From Panagrolaimus kolymaensis (lineage: Eukaryota; Nematoda; Chromadorea; Rhabditida; Panagrolaimidae): a DNA stretch of 64,000 nucleotides. The stretch covers positions 496,001 to 560,000 of the forward strand of contig JAJQJQ010000020.1 in NCBI GenBank assembly GCA_028622995.1. The letters are read 5' to 3'. The position numbers and the translations under genes are program-made. Shown here one piece after another: positions 39,818-51,600 of this stretch; position 1 is the stretch's first letter; the number at the start of each line of letters is the position of its first letter. The notes beneath the pieces were generated by a model. That model saw only the letters and a program-made list of their open reading frames with translations. It did not search any database and was not told where the DNA came from.

Positions 39818-42432
39818 ATGAAACGAGAGTTTCAAGCTCAATTATCACCTTTAATTCGAATTGGCGACGAAATTGATCCATCGATTGATAGCAGTCAAAA
39901 GGTTGGTGTAAAATTTTATTTTGAACTTTTGCTTCTTTTTTGTTTTTGAGAATTGAATGCACAGTTTTTTATGACTTTTGTTTCTCATCCATTTTAATGT
40001 GGTTGTTTTCAAATAAGAAAAACGTTTAAAAATACACCCATTTTTGCAAATTATAAATATTTTTAGGTAAAACTTTTAAATATTCTTCGTTCCACTATTT
40101 TTTTAGATCGGGTCAACGAAGCTTTCATTAAAGGCAAAAATAATAAATGTTTAAAATTCCCTAATTTGCCTTTACTCTCTTAGCTTTTAGGATTTTTTTT
40201 CGCTGAGTTTTCTTTCCGGTTATTTTATTTTAATTTCTGGGGTATTATTATTTTTTCTTGTTTGCCCTCACCTGAAGAAAGTCAACTGTCGATGCGATGC
40301 GCTCATATCAATCAAGAAAATATATTCTTTTTTTTTTTTGCGAACTTGAAACGGCCTTCAAGAAAGCGACAGCGTAGCGTCTCTTCTCCTTCGCCAGAAA
40401 AAGAAGAAGATGATGATTCGTTTTTCTAAAAGAAAAACTTTTCATTCAATCGTGAAAAAGGCGTTAATTCACTTTGTTCCAATGTAATGTTTTGTTGTCC
40501 GTATTTGGGTCTGTTTTTAAAAAAACCTTCTTTTTTTATTTGGTTAAAACGATTAATGTTATTAGAAATCATTAAATCCGTTATTTTCTTCTTTCGGTTC
40601 TCTCTTAAAATCTTCCTTTTGTTACACATCCAAGAATTGAAAATAAATTTTTGAGGCGAATGAAAATAAAAGGAAGATGTTTTCTGAATTTTTATTGAAG
40701 AAGATAAAAAGATTTTTTTGAGGAATGGAAAAAAAACTTAAAACAATGAAAATTTTTCAATTTTCATTTTTTTAAGAACTAGTTTCGAGTGCTTCCCTTG
40801 TTGCTGCTCTCTAAAGAAGAGAGATGACAACGTTCTTTTTGCGGTTTCAACTTCTTCACTTTCAAGAGAAATAAAGAGAGGGGTGATTCTTCTTCTTTTT
40901 TGCCTCCATATTCCCTTCGAAGAGAACATGAATCAGCTTTTTTAATATTTCTTCATCACACTTTTTGCGCTTCGTCAAACCTTTAAATCGCTACTATGCC
41001 TTCACTGGCGTTGATGGCTGATTGCCATCTGCTGGCCTTTTTTCGGGAATTTTTTCACCCATCTTCTCTTTTACACCTCCTTCCATTTCTTGGATGCTCT
41101 CTCAAAATAAGATAACAATAAAAAAATATATAAGTCGTGTCAACACACAACAACATTTTTCGCCAGAGGCAAATAACAGGTTTTCTTTGGCTTTCTTGCA
41201 TATAAGACGCCGATATTTAAAAAAATTTTGTGCAGCACAAAATTACTCACTTTTTTGAAAAAGTGTCTCTTTTGCCAAAAAAATCAATTGAAAAAAATGG
41301 CAAAAGAGACACTTTTTCAAAAAAGTGAGGAATTTTGTGCTGCACAAAATTTTTTTAAATATCGGCGTCTTATATGCCTGTATTTTTTTGCGCTTCAATT
41401 ATTTTGCCCTCTTTTTTAATTCTTCTTTTTTTTTCTTGTCACATCTGCTGCTTTTTTGCAGAAGAAGATCAAAGCCTCAAAAATTTTATCGTTAAAAAAT
41501 TTTTATTTTGTATTTTAGGGTTCCATGGGGACTGATGGCAGCGAAAATAAATCAGCTTCAGATCGATGTTTATGCGGTCTCCTTCATGTTCGACAAGGTG
41601 CCTTAATCGTAGCTGGATTTGAATTGTTTTTTATTCTTTATGAGGTTAAACCTTTTTAATTTTTAAATTTTGAGGAATCTTTGCCTTGTTTATTTATAAA
41701 ACACTTTTAATTTAGAATTTTTTATGAAATTATTTAATAACCAAGTTTCGAAGTAGCTTTCACTTAAGTTTAACAATAATTTTCATGGATTTTTAAATTT
41801 TACAGATTGCAACAACGATATGGTTTTTTGATAAAAATGATGATTATTACATTCTTGCTGTATCATTAATTTTATTCAGCTTTGCCTTAGCGCTTATTGC
41901 CGTGATTTTATTGATATTTGGAGTTCAAAAACGTAATCATCTTTTGATCGTTCCTCATTTGATTATGCAAGTGAGTCCTTCCAAATAATAAAATTCTAAA
42001 CTTAAAAAACATTATTTTTTTTCAGTGTGCCATTATTCTTGCTTCATTCCTTTTTAGCGGGTATTTAATTTTACTTTTAATTGGTGGAACTTCTGTTGAA
42101 GTTGAAACAATTTTCTATGAAAATTCTCCGCGAGGTGAATCAGGTACGTAAAAAAAACTTTTGTTAATTAAATAAATTTAAACTTTAATCTAAATTTCTT
42201 TTTTTAAGGTCTTACACAATCATCAAAATATGCTCCAATTGAATTAAGTGTATTAACGAGAGGGCTTCGAAATGTTTTATTATTTTTAATTCTCCTCACG
42301 GTATTATTTTTTAGCTTCCAAGTTTGGTTTTTCTTTGTTGTGAGAAATTGTTATCGGTTTTTACATCGATTGAATATTGAGAAATCATTAACCAGTAATG
42401 GAAGCACTGATACAAAATCAAGCAAATTATAA
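39818..42432 (+). CDS. four-TM LAPTM-like membrane protein
   Basis: Exons 39818-39901, 41519-41644, 41806-41970, 42026-42143 and 42209-42432 join to 239 codons (238 aa) without a break. After a soluble N-terminus comes a Cys-pair motif (DRCLCGLLHVRQGALIVAG) leading into TM1, then three more helices (including SLILFSFALALIAVILLIFG, CAIILASFLFSGYLILLLIGG and NVLLFLILLTVLFFSFQVWFFFVV) and a short cytosolic tail. The Cys..C.LHVR.GA pattern before TM1 with four helices resembles nematode LAPTM-type lysosomal proteins. That family link is tentative. Intron 1 (1.6 kb) carries foldback element copy 2. A poly(A) signal lies at 42528-42533. Confidence 0.7.
41201..41374. mobile_element. foldback MITE, copy 2 (174 bp palindrome)
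   Basis: Identical to the element at 8112-8285 except for A at 41245 (C in copy 1). The opposite arm still matches C, so copy 2 is the mutated one. It lies inside intron 1 of the LAPTM-like gene. Flanks read CTTGCA before and TGCCTG after the TA-ended termini, consistent with insertion at TA. Confidence 0.85.
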
Positions 42433-43019
42433 TTTTAATGTGCCATCATTTTTTGAAAAGTTAAATGCCATTTGTATTTTAAAAAAATTATTTGTTATCT
42501 TTTGTTTATCTGTATATAATGAATAATAATAAAGAAACCTATGACTATTTAAAAGGATAAAAATTAATGTTTTTTTAACGCAAATTAGCTTAAGACAGGA
42601 TAAGCTTTGGTTGCACCTTTTGTTGTATGATTGGAAAGTGATCGAACGCTGGGTTTAAATATCGTTATTTAACAGTATGAATTAAAAAAGAGAAAGGTGG
42701 CTAGAAATAAATTCTTTGTTTAAATTTTAATTGTTTTGTGCCTTTGAAATAATAAAAAAAAAAATTTATAAAATATTTTTTATTGCTTTTAAAAAAAATT
42801 ACATAATAGCAGTATTTGTGTTTGGCAATGTTAAAACATGATTAACAAAAAGAAAATGAAAGAAAAAATGCTATGAAAAGAAGCATTTTTAGAAATAACA
42901 ACCTGATGAGTGATTTTTGGATTGATAGAAAAAAAAACTTTTAACATATGTCTAATTATCATTTGTTTGTTTAACATATTTTACATAATAAAAAACTGAA
43001 AATATTTTTTACTTTATTA
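42433..43019. other. convergent 3' flank
   Basis: A tail-to-tail spacer between the LAPTM-like gene and the chloride channel gene, carrying the former's poly(A) signal. I looked here for a missing TM4 exon of the distal channel cassette and found none convincing. Confidence 0.5.
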
Positions 43020-43762
43020 TTAGATAAGCAGGTAGCATAAACAAAACTTACTCAAAAAGCATCCAAATAAAGCGGGAAACATAATCCTCGAAAAGAGATC
43101 AATCCTTTTAGAAACTTCAACTTTTGGACTAAAATATTTTGCAATAATACCCCTTCTCGGCCGTTTTTGAGGATAATTAGTTGAATCCAAACGAAATGGT
43201 GGAACATCATTTGGTAAAACTTGATGTCCAACTAAACTACCGGGATGTGGAGGTGGACAAATGCATTCTTGTATTTGCATTTGAAGCCCACTTCCAAGCT
43301 TCCTTTGTTTTTCTTTCCTCATAAATTCTTGACGTCCATAATAATTTACTATAGCATATTCCAAGAGAGCGCCAAAAATAAATGCAAGACATGCACCAAT
43401 CCATGCATCCACAGCTTTAATATATGAAACTGGGGGTAATTTTGAATTAATACCAGATGATTGAGTGGTTTGAGTTAAGAGTGTTGTAACACCTAATGAT
43501 ACTCGAGCTGGAACAGCATCCTACAATAACCCTTTTTTTTTTAAATAAGATTCACCTTCCACGAAAGAACTATGGAAAGAGTAAACAAACCTTATCAAGC
43601 CAAAATGACACCCATGATACCATAACTAACATAATACATGGAACATAAAGTTGAATTAAATAATAACTAAAAAAATTATTTCTTTTTTTTATTTAATCAA
43701 AGAGATTTTTTACCTATATTCTCGACGAAGAAGTAATTTAACCCGTGCGCAACTATATTCGC
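43020..43762 (-). other. distal alternative pore cassette of the avr-14-like gene
   Basis: Exons 43714-43762, 43591-43666 and 43020-43520 encode [61 protein letters not shown]3 ([20 protein letters not shown]), an intracellular loop and [14 protein letters not shown].... TM1-TM3 are compact and uninterrupted compared with the proximal cassette. The protein reads to a stop at 43020 without the usual N..YW end of TM4. Confidence 0.8.
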
Positions 43763-46700
43763 CTAAAATCAGTCATTAAAATTCCCAAAAAGTTTATATA
43801 GAAATTTTTATTAAGTACAAAATAAAAATTAATACATAATATTAAAGGCAGTTAATTCAAACAAAAATATAATAAAAACTTATGGTTAAATTTGCAAATC
43901 CAAACTTATTATTGCTATAAATTAAAAATACTATTATTATTGTTAACTGAGTTTATAAACAAAAAACACCGCTTATTGCTTTAAACTATTTAAAAAAAAT
44001 AAAAAATATTAATAAAGCTTTTTTAGACGACAAATAATATTCCCGTATAAATTCACATGCATGCATTGTTAGTAATATAAGTAGTTGTCTTCTATCGATT
44101 GATCGATTCACATAGACACATCGAAGAAGGATGTTACATTAAATAAACAACCCAATAAACAACTAAAAAATTTAAACAAATGTAAGCGTTTTTTGAAGTA
44201 AACGAAAGATTATTAATTTACCATTAAAAAAGGCGTATCCAATTGGAAATACCTGAAAAATTAATTATTCACATTGTTAAAGAAAGCTTAAAAAAGCAAA
44301 TGATATTTAAAAGCAAAAAAAGCATTATGAAATATCAAACTTTTTCTAATTTGGGTAAAAATAAAAATTAAGAAATTTAGGTTTTTGAGGATCAAAATTA
44401 CAGAAAAGTGTAACAAATTTAAAAATTAATACATTAGCGAAAACTCAAAAGTTTGATATTTCAAATTCCATTATTAACAAAGAGTTATTAAAAAATAAAA
44501 GCCCGACAGACCACTCTTGAAACAACATCAATCCTTTTGGATCGTTCTTTATAACGACGAACAAAAAATCGAAAACAGCATGATGACCGATTGGTTTGAT
44601 TTGCTAAGGCTTGATAACCATGAAAATGATCGACGTGATTTTGTGATTGTTTAGCAGTGATCTTAAAATCACACATTTAAAAATCCATAATTTTAAATAT
44701 ATATTTTTTACAAACCATTCTTTGTGATGAAGTCATATCTTTTCGCGCTGCATAATTTACCAAAGCAAACTCAAGTAATGCACCAAAAATAAATGCCAAG
44801 CATACACCTTCAATTAAATTATGTTAGTTAACAAAATCATGGTTAGCAAAAAAAAATTTCAAACGTACCAATCCAAACATCGATGGCTTTCGTATAAGAC
44901 ACAGGTGGGAGTTTTGCATTAATACCTGATGATTGAGTTGTCATTGTAAGTAGCGTTGTCACACGTAAAACACAATAATGGATTAATTTATTTACAAAAA
45001 AGCCCCTTATAAAAGAATATGCGAAAAAAAAGGAAAGCAAGAAAACCCTTTAAAATTTTTTTTTAATTTTTCGTTCTTTATTAAAGTTTATTTTGAAAAT
45101 CGCTCAAAAATAAAAAATCTTAAAGAAAACATAAAAAAGTTTATCCTCACCAAGAGTAACTCTTGCAGGAACAGAATCCTAAAATTAAACATATAAAAAA
45201 AGCCACAATTAAGATGTTGTTAAGCAAACCTTATCAAGCCAAAATGAAACCCATGATACTATAACTAACATAAACGATGGAATATATAACTAAAAATAAA
45301 GTTAAGCGAATAAAAACAATAAAAAGGCAACAAATTATATAATTATTTTAAGCTCATAAAAATGAAACATAGAAAAATATAAAACAAATATACACACCTG
45401 CAACAAATAATAACTAAATTCGCGACGAAGTATCATTTTAGTACGCAAACAAGAATATTCACCTGCAAAAGAAAGTTAGTTGCAAAGCAATGAAATTAGG
45501 TTAGTTTATTATTATTAATAAAAGCGGCACACATTCAAAGCATTTAGATTTTTTAAAGAATTTAAAAACCAACCAGTATTAGTTTTGCTCGTGCAATAAT
45601 CAGTTAAAACATCTTGAAGTTCAAAAGATGGTAAACTTTGTCGTAAACCCTCTTTTTGTTGAATGGGATTTAATTTTTTCCATTCATATTTAATATCATC
45701 TGTTGTATATGCATCTTAAATAGCAATGATGAGTAAGTAAAAAGTGACTTTAAAGAGAATAAAAAAAATTTAGTCCACTTACAACTTGCTAAATCAATTA
45801 AGCACGTTTGTCGATCTAAGGGATAATATTCCAAACTCATAGGACATGATAATACTAAAGATAATCGAACGCTATATAATATATGCCCAGTGGGATGAAT
45901 ACGAATTAGCACATTTGGTTTATCAATTAAATGCCGCCTTGCTTCTCTGCAAAAAATATTTTAATTGATTACATTTTTAACTAGCGTTTATGAAATATTT
46001 ATTACTTTTCATTTTGAAAAAATGAATCAGGCATCCAAATTTGTTGACTTAAATCACTATTTTCACTTGTAGCTAAAACAACAAATGGTGGAACTTGAGT
46101 ATTTTCATCCGCAAATCTTTCATATGCTAAACGAGCATCCCACCATTCTTCTCGAAATGTAAATTGCACCGAATATTCCATATTTACATCATCTATTTTA
46201 GATATTGATCGAAGATATATATTCACTGAAACAACAACTGGACCACCCGTATCTAAAAATATTTTCAATGAAAATTTTTTTATACATAAATTAATTTTCA
46301 AAAAAATTTCTTGCTAAAATTTTGTTATTCTCCAAAAGTATTTGTTTCATGGATACCAGAATTTAATATTTAAATTTTAAATTAGCGTCAATTTTGTTTT
46401 TGGAAAAACATGTATGCATTTTGTAGTTTCCACAAAATAATGTTTAACAACACAAAGAAACGGAAGCCTTGCAACATCGTAAAGGGCTTAAACGCTGCTA
46501 CGCTTGTTGCCTCTTTGTGTTGTTTTTTTTTCATTCGAAACAAAAGCTTTCTTTCCCTCGTTTTTTTGTTGTTCAAATCTTAATGTAAAAATGAGTACGG
46601 AAGTGAAAAAAAAGAAGGAAAAAAAGTTGGCAAAAATAGTGAAAAACAAAAAATGTGTATTATGTATTTCATCGATGACGCTTAAAGTCCTCTTAGTCGA

Positions 46701-48665
46701 CAAATGATCAAATTACAACTTGAAAAAGAAGTAATGAAAATACAATGGTCAAGTATTAAAAATTGGTAATAAAGAAGTTAAAACTGAGACAGAAGATTTA
46801 AAAAGTTTTTTTAGCCAGGAATATAAAGGCAATGACGATGATTTCTGTAATGAAAGAAAGATAATTGTTGCTAATTAAAATTTTTATATGTAAAAAAGAT
46901 ATTACGGTATTTCATTTTTCTAAAGAAAAAATCTTTGATTTTATATCTCTTAGAAGCAAAGCGTCATTATAGCATCTTGCCTAGCAACCCCGACACCTTG
47001 AATGATAAATTATGTCTTTCTTTTTTTGTGCAAAATATACAATAATTGCTCTTTAAAAATTCTAAAAAAAAATACTGTAAAAAATAATTGCATTTTTTGC
47101 TTGCTTGTTTGTTATCATCCTCAAGTTATTTGTTTCCCTAAAAAAGTTGCAAGCCGAAAGAGAAATATTTTTTAATAAGCTAGGTCTTTTTTATTTAGAA
47201 AAAAAAAAGTTCAATAAAGTTTTGAAAAGGCTGCATAGAAAATGAGAGAAACAGAGGGAGAGATACTTGATATAAGTTCTTCCTCAAATGAAAAAGCCCA
47301 ATTGTTTGTGTTTGAACGCGTTTCTTGGGCAATTAAAAATAAGTCTTTGAATTTTTCTTTCAAAGTGCAGCATGAAAATAAAAACTTGAGTACTCAAAAA
47401 AAAAAAATCTTTTTCAATAATAATATGACGAGAATTTTAATAAGCAAAAAATGAAGAAAAAAAATAACTATTCAAGTGTTCCCAAAATTATTTTTTTTAA
47501 TGAAAAAAGAAAAATTAGAAGTGAAAAGCCTTGAAAGATTTGTTCTGAAAAAAAAAATATCGGTAGTATTTTTTACCATGGGACCAATTCAGACACCTTT
47601 ATGTTAAATTTTTACACTCTTTTAAAACATAAAAAACTTCAAATTTTCTGCTTTATTAATCTGAGCTTATAATTTATTGTTTTAGTTTCCTTCCGTCTTT
47701 AAGAAAAAACCCACGAAGTAACTTTGCGTTAATCTTATTTTTATATTCTTAAACACTTCAAAGATTTTCAAAAAAGAATGAATAAAAAGCAAAACTTTTT
47801 CTTTTTAAAATATTGCCTTCATTATTTTTTATAAATCAAAAAAAAACATAGTTAACAAAAGATAGAATTTTTTTTAAAGCAATTATTATAGGACCGACCT
47901 CCTGATGCTTATTTTTTTTTTTTTTGCTTTTCTTTTCAAATTTTACATCCATTTAAAATTCCAATAAAAAATGCATATTTTAAAAGTAAATATACTAAAA
48001 AAACGGAGAGCAATTAACGTCAATTATCATACTTAAAATACCAAAAAATCAGTTAAAAAAGCTGAATGTTTTCTTTTTGTTTAAAAAATTACGTCATTTT
48101 TAAGAAAGTGAAAAATTTAGGGTGTTTTGATAAGAATTTTAACAAGAAAAAAAAACACTTTTAAAGATTTAATAAAACATTTTGATGATTGAATTGAAAG
48201 AATTATTTGAAAGAATGTAGTATTCACGGAAGAAGCAAAGTTAATTCAGTAAAAATAAAAATTAAATTAAATCATCGAAATGAAAGAAAAGATTTAAAAA
48301 AAAAGAGCGAGTTAAATAAAATCCAAGAAAACTCAAACAAACAATAAATATTTTAAAGAACAAAAAAGACTGATTAAGTTTAAAATTTAAACTTTTTAAA
48401 ATTAAATATTTTTAAATTTTTAAGCACTTATTTAATTATTTATCATTTGATTGATATTTATTTACTAACCTGGCCAAGAATCATTTGAACCTCGAGGTCT
48501 TACTCTCCAATCATAATCTTTTAAAACTCTTTGAATAATATCTTGCTCTTTTAATTTCTTTTTACATTCGCATAAAGAAAAAATATTAATAAAATAAAAT
48601 ATAAAAATAATTAAAAATCGATTTGAACGTAAAAAATATAATAATTCAAAATGTATTGAAGACAT
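43020..48665 (-). CDS. avr-14: glutamate-gated chloride channel, AVR-14-like, with two pore cassettes
   Basis: Cys-loop receptor. Shared exons: 48470-48665 (signal peptide, then [13 protein letters not shown]), 46006-46252 ([37 protein letters not shown]), 45783-45946 ([16 protein letters not shown], the Cys-loop) and 45574-45714. Two alternative cassettes follow. Proximal: 45408-45462, 45230-45289, 45151-45178 (28 nt), 44869-44964, then further exons to a 29-nt last exon ending at TAA 44134-44136. Distal: 43714-43762, 43591-43666 and 43020-43520. Each encodes GEYSC, TM1-TM4 and PAR (anion-selective) before M2. C. elegans avr-14 is known to make two subunits with one ligand domain and alternative channel domains, exactly this layout. 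Such channels are ivermectin targets at worm synapses. Confidence 0.9.
44134..45462 (-). other. proximal alternative pore cassette of the avr-14-like gene
   Basis: Exons give [22 protein letters not shown]1-M2 ([33 protein letters not shown]), TM3 ([20 protein letters not shown]), a loop and a normal TM4 ([13 protein letters not shown], then VVYWVVYLM, stop). It uses three microexons: 45151-45178 (28 nt), 44222-44252 (31 nt) and 44134-44162 (29 nt). The acceptor before 44964 reads TTTTAC instead of AG. Confidence 0.8.
44328..44463. repeat. 136-bp segment bounded by 17-bp inverted repeats (intronic)
   Basis: TGAAATATCAAACTTTT at 44328-44344 and its exact reverse complement at 44447-44463 bound an AT-rich segment inside an intron of the proximal channel cassette. 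It may be a decayed MITE or a chance AT inverted repeat. Confidence 0.5.
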
Positions 48666-51600
48666 TTTGCGTTTTGAATAAAACAATTTGAAGCATAAAT
48701 ATTTATACTAATATTATCACCGTAATAATTGTAGTTGGTCATTTGAAAACATTTAAAAATATAATATAATTTTTGATTAATAAAAAAAATGGAGTGTTCT
48801 GTAAAAAATTAACAGTTAGATGTAACTTTAAAAAATTGAGGTAAGAAAAATTAGTCACGGTTCTAAAACATTTAAAAACATGTCCACCATAGTGGCGCGG
48901 CGTATTACACATTTTTAGTTAAAACAAAAAAGGAAAACATAAGAAAAGTAAATTTTTTTGTTTTTCAACGAGACAGCTTTTTGGGTTGCTTGCTTTCTTT
49001 TTTTTACACCTGGACAAGAAGCGACATCTCTCTAAAGCAACAACAAACGGCACAAAAAAAAAGAATAATTTCAAACAAACAAATTTTTACTTGACTCTTT
49101 TTTTGACAGCTTATTATTGATTGATATTATTCAATATTTTTTGAAACAAAAAAGCAAAAGATGCGATCAAATTTATTTTTCATTTTTTTTGAAATTGCCG
49201 TCTGCAAAATTTTTTTTTTACTTATTAAAGGTAAAAAGAGGGGGATGGAGAAAGAGACCATGGATATAACGTAGTAAAAAAAGACCAAAGAGAAAAGAGA
49301 AAAAACGTATTTAAAGAAAATTAAATCACATTAAAAGCCATAATATTAAAAATAGAAAAAAAAAACACAACTTTTTGGCTTCCTCAATGGCAGCGGCAAC
49401 CATAGATAAGTCTTTTTAAAAGCTAAGGTATGTATGTGTATATATGTACATATTTGGATGATATTTTTATGGAGAAAATTAATTTTATCGTCGAGCAAAA
49501 TAAAAAAAAGTAAAGGATTTAATTTCAAAAAAGAAAAAATGAAGCGAAACATGACCCTTGAAATTGAGTTCCGTTTTTTCTCCTATAGCTTATATAAAGC
49601 AAAGCAGTCAAGGATTTTTTTATTTTTGTGGATGGCAAAAAAAAAACTTCGTCATCAATCCTCGGCTTTTTCGCAAACAAATCAAAAGCAAAAAAAACAA
49701 TGAATTTTTTTGAAAAAATTAAAACGGTATATAAAAGTTTTAAAAAAAAACTATGCAAATAAAAGAAGTTTAAAAAAATGCTATCACGAAATCAAAACCA
49801 AAAAACCTTTCACTTTGCCCTTTTACCGTAATCAAGTCAAATAGAGAGGGCCATTCGCGAAAAAAAACATGTGTTTCATATCATGAATGCTCAACTGCTT
49901 AAAAAATGAAATAAATCAAATGCAACAACAACTTTGATGACAACCTGTCTTCCGTCCATCCTAATGAAGGAGATCAAAAAAGCGTAGAGTAAAAAAATCT
50001 CCACATGCAAGCAAAAAGTGAAGATTATGCATCAGTTATTTTAGTGACGAGTAAAAGACTAAAGGAAGCAGCAAATTGAGATGAGACAGCGACGACGACG
50101 ATTTTGCCCTAAAGGCTTTCTTCTAATGTCTTCATTCGTTTGGACGTCGGCGGCGGTGACAAAAAAAAGACGACGGCGATGACAACCCGCTGGAGAAGAT
50201 GAAGCAAAAAAAAAAATAGCAAGAGCGCAAAATGGGTGGCGACTCTATTTTTTAATGTCTTCTTTTTGTTGCTTGTTTCCGTCGTCCATTGGCTTTTCGA
50301 TGCTTTATTTTTTTTACCGCCGATGGCACAGCCCAACAACTACTATGATGAATTTATTTTTTTGAGGTGCTCTTCACGGATGTTGAAGACACAATGAAAA
50401 AAAGTCCACTTCTTTGAATACAAAAGCTTATTTGTCCCAGAAAAAATGAAGAATAAAAACAAAGAAAAAAGAAATAGCAACAAAACAAAAACACCGGTGT
50501 ATGCATTTTCTTGAAAATGGGAAAGAAGATGCTGAGAATCTACTTGTAGATTCAATGAGTGCTTATTCATATATATAAAACGAAATACCAGTGATGAGAG
50601 AAACGGTGTTAAAAAATTTTTAAAAGATGTTTTATATCAAAACGACTTTCATGCATCTCTGTCTCGTTCGTATATGTAAAGAACAGATAAAGAAACATAC
50701 TTTTCCGTTTTTTAGACAATTCAATTTAAAAAAGTTTTCTTTTTAGAAGAAAAGGTTTGAGACAAAGTAAAAAATGAACAAAAAAATTTTCGACGTCATC
50801 GTCACCTTTAGAAAATTATAATAAGCAAAAAGTTTTTTTTGTAAATCTTTTAAAGTTTCCATCAAAAAAAATTCAAGTCAACCATATTTTCTGAAAGAAG
50901 CTTCACCAACAAAGGAAAAGCAAAAATTTATTTTAACCTTTCTTGTCGAAGAAGAAGCTTGCTTGTAAAACAAAAATAAAAACACGGACAAAAAAATTAG
51001 AAACGCATGGATGCGCAAATTTTTTTAGAAAAAAAATCTAAAAACATTGCAAATAACTTCTTCCAAATTGCTTCCTAAGAAAAAGTAAAATATAAAAAAA
51101 GTTTGTTAAAAATGTATACAGAAAAATGCCGTATTCTCTCTCTTCTCTTTTTTCTTTTTTTAAATGGAAAAAAAGCTATTTACCCAAATTTAGTTTAACA
51201 TCAGAAACATCAAAGAAAGAAGCTTTTTTAGTATACTTTAAAAAGAGAAAAGCCGCAACAAATCTTTATAAAAATAAATGATAATAACTTGAAAAACTTG
51301 AGTATGGATGGATAAAAGTGAAGAAGAAGAGTAAAAAAAGCTGTAAAGTTACTCACGTAGTTAAAAAAAATGAGAGGAAGAAACTTGATCGTCATCCAAA
51401 GTCATCATCATCCTTCAAAAAACTCAAATATGTGCTGCTTGCTTGGTCATCATTCAATATTCATTTCCTAAAATGCTTTTTGACCAAATGGACGAAGCCT
51501 TTCTTTTTTAAAGGCAAAAAAAAAGAAAAGCAAATTTAGTTTTGCCGCTAAAATATGCGCAAAGTTGCTGTTGTTGGCAATTTGAATATATTAAATTTTC

